Positions 5,533 to 9,030 of a DNA stretch of 9,030 nucleotides are shown one piece after another. The first letter of the stretch is position 1. Each line of letters opens with the position of its first letter. Both the position numbers and the translations under genes were made by a program. The notes below the pieces were generated by a model. That model was not told the origin of the DNA. It ran no database searches and saw only the letters and a program-made list of their open reading frames with translations. Source of the stretch: DAHUXT01 sp036378295 (lineage in GTDB: Bacteria; Chloroflexota; Ktedonobacteria; Ktedonobacterales; JADMIN01); contig DASUWS010000041.1 of assembly GCA_036378295.1 (NCBI GenBank), positions 1-9,030 on the forward strand. Direction: 5' to 3'.

Positions 5533-6114
5533 GTCCTCGGTCATCTTGCTACTAGACACTGAATCTGTTGTGAAGGTATTTGTGTCTGACATTACGACCC
5601 CACCCGAGCAGGCCACGAGCAGGGGGGAACGCTCGGCATGTTGGCATCACAACGGCATCACGGGAGTGCGACACTCCGAGGAAGACCTTTGCCGACAACT
5701 GAGCCAGGCAATGCGTACCAACCGCCACTCTCTTGCTGCTGGTATGGGTGGTATGGGCACGGCAGGCGTGGACGACTCCCGCAACACGTTGCATGGCCGT
5801 CATGTGAGGGAGTTGTGATGGGACCGTATGGCCCCGTGAGAACGTTGTGATATCGCAATGTTATCCCATCAGTACAGGAGCACCAGATACGCCAGATACA
5901 AGACGAGTACACACGCGCTACATGGGGATTAGAGGAAGGATTATTGGGTGCGTCGGAAACGCCTGTTGGCCAGGCAGCCCCTGCGGGTATCTGTCTCCTG
6001 TCCATTTGTACGTGAGACAGCGCGAGCCGTAAGCCGCTTTCCCACGAATCGGCGGCACATATCGCATGGCGTATGACCTGTAACTGTATACGAGCTGTGG
6101 TAAAGGAGATTCCG
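5533..6114. other. 582-bp stretch without a convincing gene; leader and promoter region of the regulator
   Basis: The stretch lies between the box array of the minus-strand unit and the response regulator. Open frames on both strands (for example 5546-5818 plus and 5658-6134 minus) are Cys-, His- and Arg-rich, have no recognisable domain and largely overlap one another, so I do not call them. It holds two small hairpins: GGAGTG/CACTCC (5663-5677, 3-base loop) and CTGTCTC/GAGACAG (5991-6020, 16-base loop). CAGATAC occurs twice 9 bp apart (5884 and 5893). I see no TCAG box array of the kind found at the three other promoters and no clear sigma-70 promoter for the regulator. A small RNA or remnant of a lost gene is possible but unsupported. 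Confidence 0.5.
5991..6020. other. 7-bp inverted repeat upstream of the response regulator
   Basis: CTGTCTC (5991-5997) and GAGACAG (6014-6020) are perfect reverse complements with 16 bases between, about 95 bases before the regulator ATG. It could be a protein-binding dyad or a leader hairpin. No matching second copy is visible in the window. Confidence 0.3.
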
Positions 6115-6789
6115 ATGGAGCGCATTCTTGTCATCGACGACGACCCGTCTGTGACAAGCGCGGTCAGGCGCGGGCTGCGCTATGAGGGATTCGCCGTCGA
6201 GATCGCAAGCAGCGGAGCTGAAGGGCTGGCCCTTCTGCGCGAACAGCCCTTTGATCTCCTGATCCTCGATGTGATGATGCCCGGAATAGACGGGTTCGAG
6301 GTGCTCCGGCGTGTACGGGCAGGCGACGACCACCTACCAGTGCTATTCTTGACTGCCAAAGATGCTCCCGCTGACCAGGTGCGCGGCCTGCAATCCGGCG
6401 CGGATGACTACGTTGTGAAGCCCTTCACGTTCGACGTGCTGCTAGCGCGGGTGCATGCGCTGCTTCGACGCCAGCACGCGGAGCATCCGCAGGTGTTACA
6501 CTACGCTGATCTCGCGCTGGACGCTAGCACCCACGTGGTCCGGCGCTATACACGAGAAGTTACGCTGACAGCGCTTGAATTCAAGTTGCTGCACACTTTC
6601 CTGCTCAATCCACAGCAAGTCCTCTCGAAGGAGATCCTCCTCGACCGCGTCTGGGGCTTTGACTTCGGAGGTAATGGCAATGTGGTCGAGGTGTATGTCA
6701 AGCAACTGCGTCAAAAGCTCGAAGCTGGCGGCGAATCCCGCTTGATTCACACCATTCGCAGCATCGGCTACGTCCTCCGTGAGGAGTAG
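6115..6789 (+). CDS. OmpR/PhoB-family response regulator
   Basis: The product has 224 residues from ATG at 6115, chosen because AAGGAG lies 6 bases upstream; the frame is open back to 6073 but without such a site. The receiver domain (1-115) has the acidic pocket Asp8-Asp9, phosphoacceptor Asp52 in LILDVMMPGIDG, Thr80 and Lys102 in VVKPF. The winged-helix DNA-binding domain (about 128-224) has LTALEFKLLHTFLLNP, VLSKEILLDRVWGFDF and a closing TIRSIGYVLR. All residues needed for phosphorylation are present, so it should act as a phosphorylation-controlled transcription factor that binds direct repeats. The kinase gene follows 7 bases after its stop. It is the natural candidate for binding the three 11-bp repeat arrays in this window. 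The overall shape is like MprA-type regulators, but I assign no symbol. Confidence 0.96.
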   Translation: MERILVIDDDPSVTSAVRRGLRYEGFAVEIASSGAEGLALLREQPFDLLILDVMMPGIDGFEVLRRVRAGDDHLPVLFLTAKDAPADQVRGLQSGADDYVVKPFTFDVLLARVHALLRRQHAEHPQVLHYADLALDASTHVVRRYTREVTLTALEFKLLHTFLLNPQQVLSKEILLDRVWGFDFGGNGNVVEVYVKQLRQKLEAGGESRLIHTIRSIGYVLREE

Positions 6790-6796
6790 TGCAGCT

Positions 6797-8275
6797 ATGT
6801 CGATCCGGCTTCGCCTTGCCCTGTGGTGTGGACTGCTGTTCGCCGCCATCCTGCTGGTCGTCACCGCATTCAGCTACGCATTTCATACGCGCGGCCACTA
6901 CGATGACCTCGACCGTGCGCTCATCACCACAGCCAGCCACACAGCAGATGAGGCGGCCACGTCGCCCTCAGCGCCAGAACTGACTGAGGGTACTGGCGGG
7001 TACCGCGTGATCTTGCGGCTGTACGCGCCTGATGGACAGCAGGTACAGGCATCCGACGATGCAGGCGGTGTGCCTGCGGTGGATCCACGCATCGTCATCG
7101 CGCATCCGGCGGGACCCGCATACGATCCGCTCGCGGGCATTGCCCCTCCTGTCACTGCGCCGTTGCCGCCTGCTGGGAGCGCATTCGGGATCATCGCCTC
7201 ACCGGCCGAGCGCTGGCGTGTCTTTGTCCTGCCGATTCGGGGCAACTCGCCGACCTCCGATATCTCTGGATACGTTGAGGCTTTTGCGCCGCTCGGCGCT
7301 ATCGACTATTCGATGCAGGTCTTCCGTGTCTTCCTCATCGGTCTTTCAGTCCTTGGCCTGGCCGTCGCACTCACCGGCAGTTGGCTCATCGCGGGTACTG
7401 CACTTCGCCCCGTTGCTCGCATGGTCGAGACCGCGGACGGCATCGCCCACTCCCGCGATCTTTCTCAGCGCATCGACACTCCGCGCTCCAACGATGAGAT
7501 CGGTCGGCTCGCACGTACCTTCAATGCCATGCTCGCCAGCATCGAGGGAGCCTACACGGCACAGCAGCGCTTTGTCTCTGATGCGTCTCATGAGTTGCGC
7601 GCCCCGCTCACAGCGATTCAGGCAAACTTGGATCTGCTCCAGCGACATCCGGAGATGACAGATGCTGACCGCAATGAGGCGCTGGCTGAGGCTGAGCGTG
7701 AGTCAACGCGACTCACCCGACTGGTAGCGGATCTCCTCGCCCTCGCGCGTGCCGACGCGGGCCTGCCGCTGCGAGTTGCTGTCGTGGATCTCGATGCTGT
7801 TGTACTCGAAGTACTCACCGATGCCCGCCAGCTTGCGAATGGGCAGATGCTGACGCTTGGCTCCTTCGAGCCCGTGCAGGTTCGCGGAGATGAGGATCGA
7901 TTGAAGCAGCTTCTGCTGATTCTGCTCGATAACGCACTGAAATACACACCGGCTCAAGGCGAAGTGACCGTCGGGCTCCGCAGATTGGGAGACGAAGCCG
8001 AGATAGTTGTCCAGGATACCGGAGTCGGTATCCTGGAGGATGCGCTTCCCCACGTCTTTGAACGCTTCTACCGCGCCGATCCTGGCCGTGGGCGCGACCC
8101 CGGCGGGACCGGACTAGGCCTGTCGATTGCCGACTGGATCGTTCGCCAGCATGGCGGCCGCATTGCCATTGCAAGTCGTGTGGGCGCGGGTACGACTGTG
8201 ACGGTGCATTTTCCAACAACCAATGCTGAGCACACAGCAATCCCGGCAACATCGATTCTGAAGGCGAGTCGGTAG
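6797..8275 (+). CDS. sensor histidine kinase partner of the response regulator
   Basis: The product has 492 residues from ATG at 6797 (GAGGAG 10 bases upstream, inside the end of the regulator gene); a GTG at 6779 in the same frame would add six residues and overlap the regulator. Membrane helix 1 is at about 9-29, an extracytoplasmic sensor region at 30-175 with a Pro/Ala-rich middle, helix 2 at 176-200, HAMP at about 200-255. The dimerisation and phosphoacceptor motif SDASHELRAPLTA carries His265. The ATP-binding domain has Asn379 (N box), DTGVG 407-411 (G1), FERFYR at 421-426 and GGTGLGLS at 436-443 (G2). All catalytic motifs are intact. It senses something outside the membrane and phosphorylates the regulator Asp52. 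The sensor region has no Cys and few His and matches no ligand domain I can name; a metal or redox signal is inferred only from the neighbours. Confidence 0.96.
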   Translation: MSIRLRLALWCGLLFAAILLVVTAFSYAFHTRGHYDDLDRALITTASHTADEAATSPSAPELTEGTGGYRVILRLYAPDGQQVQASDDAGGVPAVDPRIVIAHPAGPAYDPLAGIAPPVTAPLPPAGSAFGIIASPAERWRVFVLPIRGNSPTSDISGYVEAFAPLGAIDYSMQVFRVFLIGLSVLGLAVALTGSWLIAGTALRPVARMVETADGIAHSRDLSQRIDTPRSNDEIGRLARTFNAMLASIEGAYTAQQRFVSDASHELRAPLTAIQANLDLLQRHPEMTDADRNEALAEAERESTRLTRLVADLLALARADAGLPLRVAVVDLDAVVLEVLTDARQLANGQMLTLGSFEPVQVRGDEDRLKQLLLILLDNALKYTPAQGEVTVGLRRLGDEAEIVVQDTGVGILEDALPHVFERFYRADPGRGRDPGGTGLGLSIADWIVRQHGGRIAIASRVGAGTTVTVHFPTTNAEHTAIPATSILKASR

Positions 8276-8310
8276 CGCACCATCCCCTGTCGCGGATTGA
8301 TTGCACGACC

Positions 8311-8365
8311 CTTCAGCGATTCATCAGGCGTCCATCAGAGAACCTTCAGTCAGAGGCGTCATACT
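8311..8365 (+). promoter_or_regulatory. response-regulator box array and promoter for the HMA-like gene
   Basis: CTTCAG (8311), CATCAG (8322), CATCAG (8333) and CTTCAG (8344) start exactly 11 bp apart. The -10-like CATACT (8360-8365, four of six matches) begins 10 bases after the last repeat ends. No -35 hexamer is present, as expected for an activator-dependent promoter of the OmpR/PhoB class. The array lies 36 bases after the kinase stop and points toward the HMA-like gene. Transcription would start near 8372, about 97 bases before the ATG at 8469. Confidence 0.82.
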
Positions 8366-8468
8366 CGGTCTGTGATCAAGTGATGGTGCCTTTTCGCGCG
8401 GAGGCGATACGGCGTCAGGTGTTCGGCATCTCTCCACGAGTTGAACACACCGAAGGAGGAGCGGAGCG

Positions 8469-8699
8469 ATGACGATTCGATCTATTACGGTGCCGATCGA
8501 CGATTTCGGCTGTGCCGGCAGCGGAGCGCTGATCGTGGAGCGTGCCTTGATCAAGGTGCCAGGTGTGCTTCGCGTCTACGTGAACGCCGCCACCGAGATG
8601 GCCTACGTGCGGTATGACGCCGATCGTTGCACAGTGGATGCTCTGGAAAAGGCCGTTGTTCGCGCGGGATTTCACCCGGGCACGCCGATCCTGCCCTAG
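8469..8699 (+). CDS. small HMA-like metal-binding-fold protein with incomplete CxxC
   Basis: The product has 76 residues, start set by AAGGAGGA 8 bases upstream. The order beta-alpha-beta-beta-alpha of heavy-metal-associated domains (copper chaperone CopZ, MerP, P-type ATPase N-termini) is clear: strand SITVPI, helix GALIVERALIKVPGV, strand RVYVNAATEMAYVRYD, helix TVDALEKAVVRAGF. The metal loop that normally reads GMxCxxC is FGCAGS here: Cys15 is kept and the second Cys is replaced by Ser18. Another Cys, Cys54, lies after the third strand. The protein could bind metal with one loop Cys plus another ligand or as a dimer, or have lost binding. It is the first gene after a regulator box array, and the next gene starts 145 bases downstream. 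The fold is well supported; metal and role are not. Confidence 0.85.
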   Translation: MTIRSITVPIDDFGCAGSGALIVERALIKVPGVLRVYVNAATEMAYVRYDADRCTVDALEKAVVRAGFHPGTPILP

Positions 8700-8710
8700 A
8701 GCCGCGTCAA

Positions 8711-8731
8711 CGAGGCGTGGAAAACGCCTTG
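8711..8731 (+). other. hairpin between the HMA-like gene and the next gene
   Basis: AGGCGT (8713-8718) and ACGCCT (8724-8729) pair around a 5-base loop, extended by a G-T and a C-G pair at the base. It lies 12 bases past the HMA-like stop. No T-run follows, so it could be a weak terminator or an mRNA-stabilising element that lowers expression of the next gene. Confidence 0.35.
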
Positions 8732-8844
8732 TGCTTGCACATGAAGGGCGGTGCGGCCGTGCCGCTTGCTCGTCGCAACCTGCTTCAAGACAGAACACAT
8801 CTGGCACTGAGTGTGTCAGACGTTGCCGATCGTAGGAGCTAAGT

Positions 8845-9030
8845 ATGTGGCATTGGTTCGCGCGAGGGTTTATGCGCTGGTTCTCGCCTGAGACGCGTTT
8901 GGAACGCGCCTGGCATATCGGCGTCACGGCGGTCGGGGTGGCTATGATACTCGTCTTGTCCGCCAGTGGCGCCTATGGTTTCTTTACACACATCAATCAA
9001 GCGAATGCGCTGAGCGCCAAGGCACAGCTC
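8845..9030 (+). CDS. unrecognised membrane protein, N-terminal 62 codons only
   Basis: ATG at 8845 follows TAGGAG at a suitable distance (GGAG ends 6 bases before it), and the frame stays open to the window edge. The N-terminus is Trp-, Phe- and Arg-rich (MWHWFARGFMRWFSPETRLERAWH in pattern), followed by one membrane helix at about 25-47 and then a polar stretch THINQANALSAKAQL that should lie outside the membrane. The positive N-terminus predicts an N-in orientation, so the rest of the protein is probably extracytoplasmic. I recognise no family from this piece. It lies 145 bases after the HMA-like gene with a hairpin between, and is probably in the same unit because no other promoter array is visible. 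Confidence 0.75.
   Translation, partial: MWHWFARGFMRWFSPETRLERAWHIGVTAVGVAMILVLSASGAYGFFTHINQANALSAKAQL

Noticed and set aside
5546..5818. 90-codon open frame on the plus strand
   Set aside because: It starts with a rare-type TTG codon, has no clear ribosome site and no recognisable domain.
5884..5899. CAGATAC repeated twice as a regulator box for the two-component genes
   Set aside because: The spacing is 9 bp rather than 11, there are only two copies, and the hexamer does not match the NNTCAG box of the three arrays.
5658..6134. 158-codon open frame on the minus strand in the gene-poor stretch
   Set aside because: It runs into the start of the response regulator, shows no domain, and is Cys-, His- and Arg-rich like random translation; competing frames on the plus strand cover the same bases.
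7032..7658. 208-codon open frame inside the kinase gene
   Set aside because: It is an alternative frame of the kinase on the same strand, Ser- and Arg-rich with no domain.
8415..8927. 170-codon open frame on the minus strand across the HMA-like gene
   Set aside because: It is antisense to a gene with a clear fold, a strong ribosome site and a promoter array, and shows no domain of its own.

Overview
The window carries a compact accessory redox and metal-handling locus from a moderately GC-rich bacterium. The FIMAH-domain secreted protein, the fused b6-type cytochrome b, the membrane-anchored redoxin and the OmpR-type two-component pair suggest Chloroflexota (Ktedonobacteria or a relative). 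This placement rests on family recall and gene style only and is low confidence. No rRNA, tRNA, CRISPR array or transposase is visible.

Layout. The left two thirds is on the minus strand, in two transcription units. Unit A (about 2842 down to 1) encodes a small SHOCT-domain membrane protein, a CcdA/DsbD-type membrane protein, a membrane-anchored CxxC redoxin, a cytosolic glutaredoxin-like protein and the start of a DUF2933 protein cut by the window edge. The last four overlap head to tail by 4, 11 and 4 bases. Unit B (about 5483 down to 3044) encodes a secreted FIMAH-domain protein, a cytochrome b with degenerate quinol-site motifs, and a secreted Ig-like protein with a C-terminal anchor; it ends at a strong hairpin (2978-3019). 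A gene-poor stretch (5533-6114) follows. On the plus strand come an OmpR-family response regulator and its sensor kinase (6115-8275), then a small HMA-like metal-binding protein with an incomplete CxxC (8469-8699), and the first 62 codons of an unrecognised membrane protein (8845 to the edge).

The main discovery is regulatory. Three promoter regions, upstream of the SHOCT gene, the FIMAH gene and the HMA-like gene, each carry four direct repeats of a hexamer ending in TCAG, spaced exactly 11 bp apart and pointing toward the downstream gene. In each, a -10-like hexamer starts exactly 10 bases after the last repeat. This is the geometry of OmpR/PhoB-family activator sites, where the repeats replace the -35 element. 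The obvious candidate regulator is the OmpR-type protein encoded between them; its own upstream region has no such array. I infer that one two-component system switches on all three units as a single regulon.

How the parts may work together (inference): CcdA, redoxin and glutaredoxin would move thiol electrons across the membrane. The cytochrome b would link a quinone or haem redox step to the secreted FIMAH and Ig-like proteins. The HMA-like protein points to a metal such as copper as the inducing signal. No complete known system matches this gene set, so the joint function is open.
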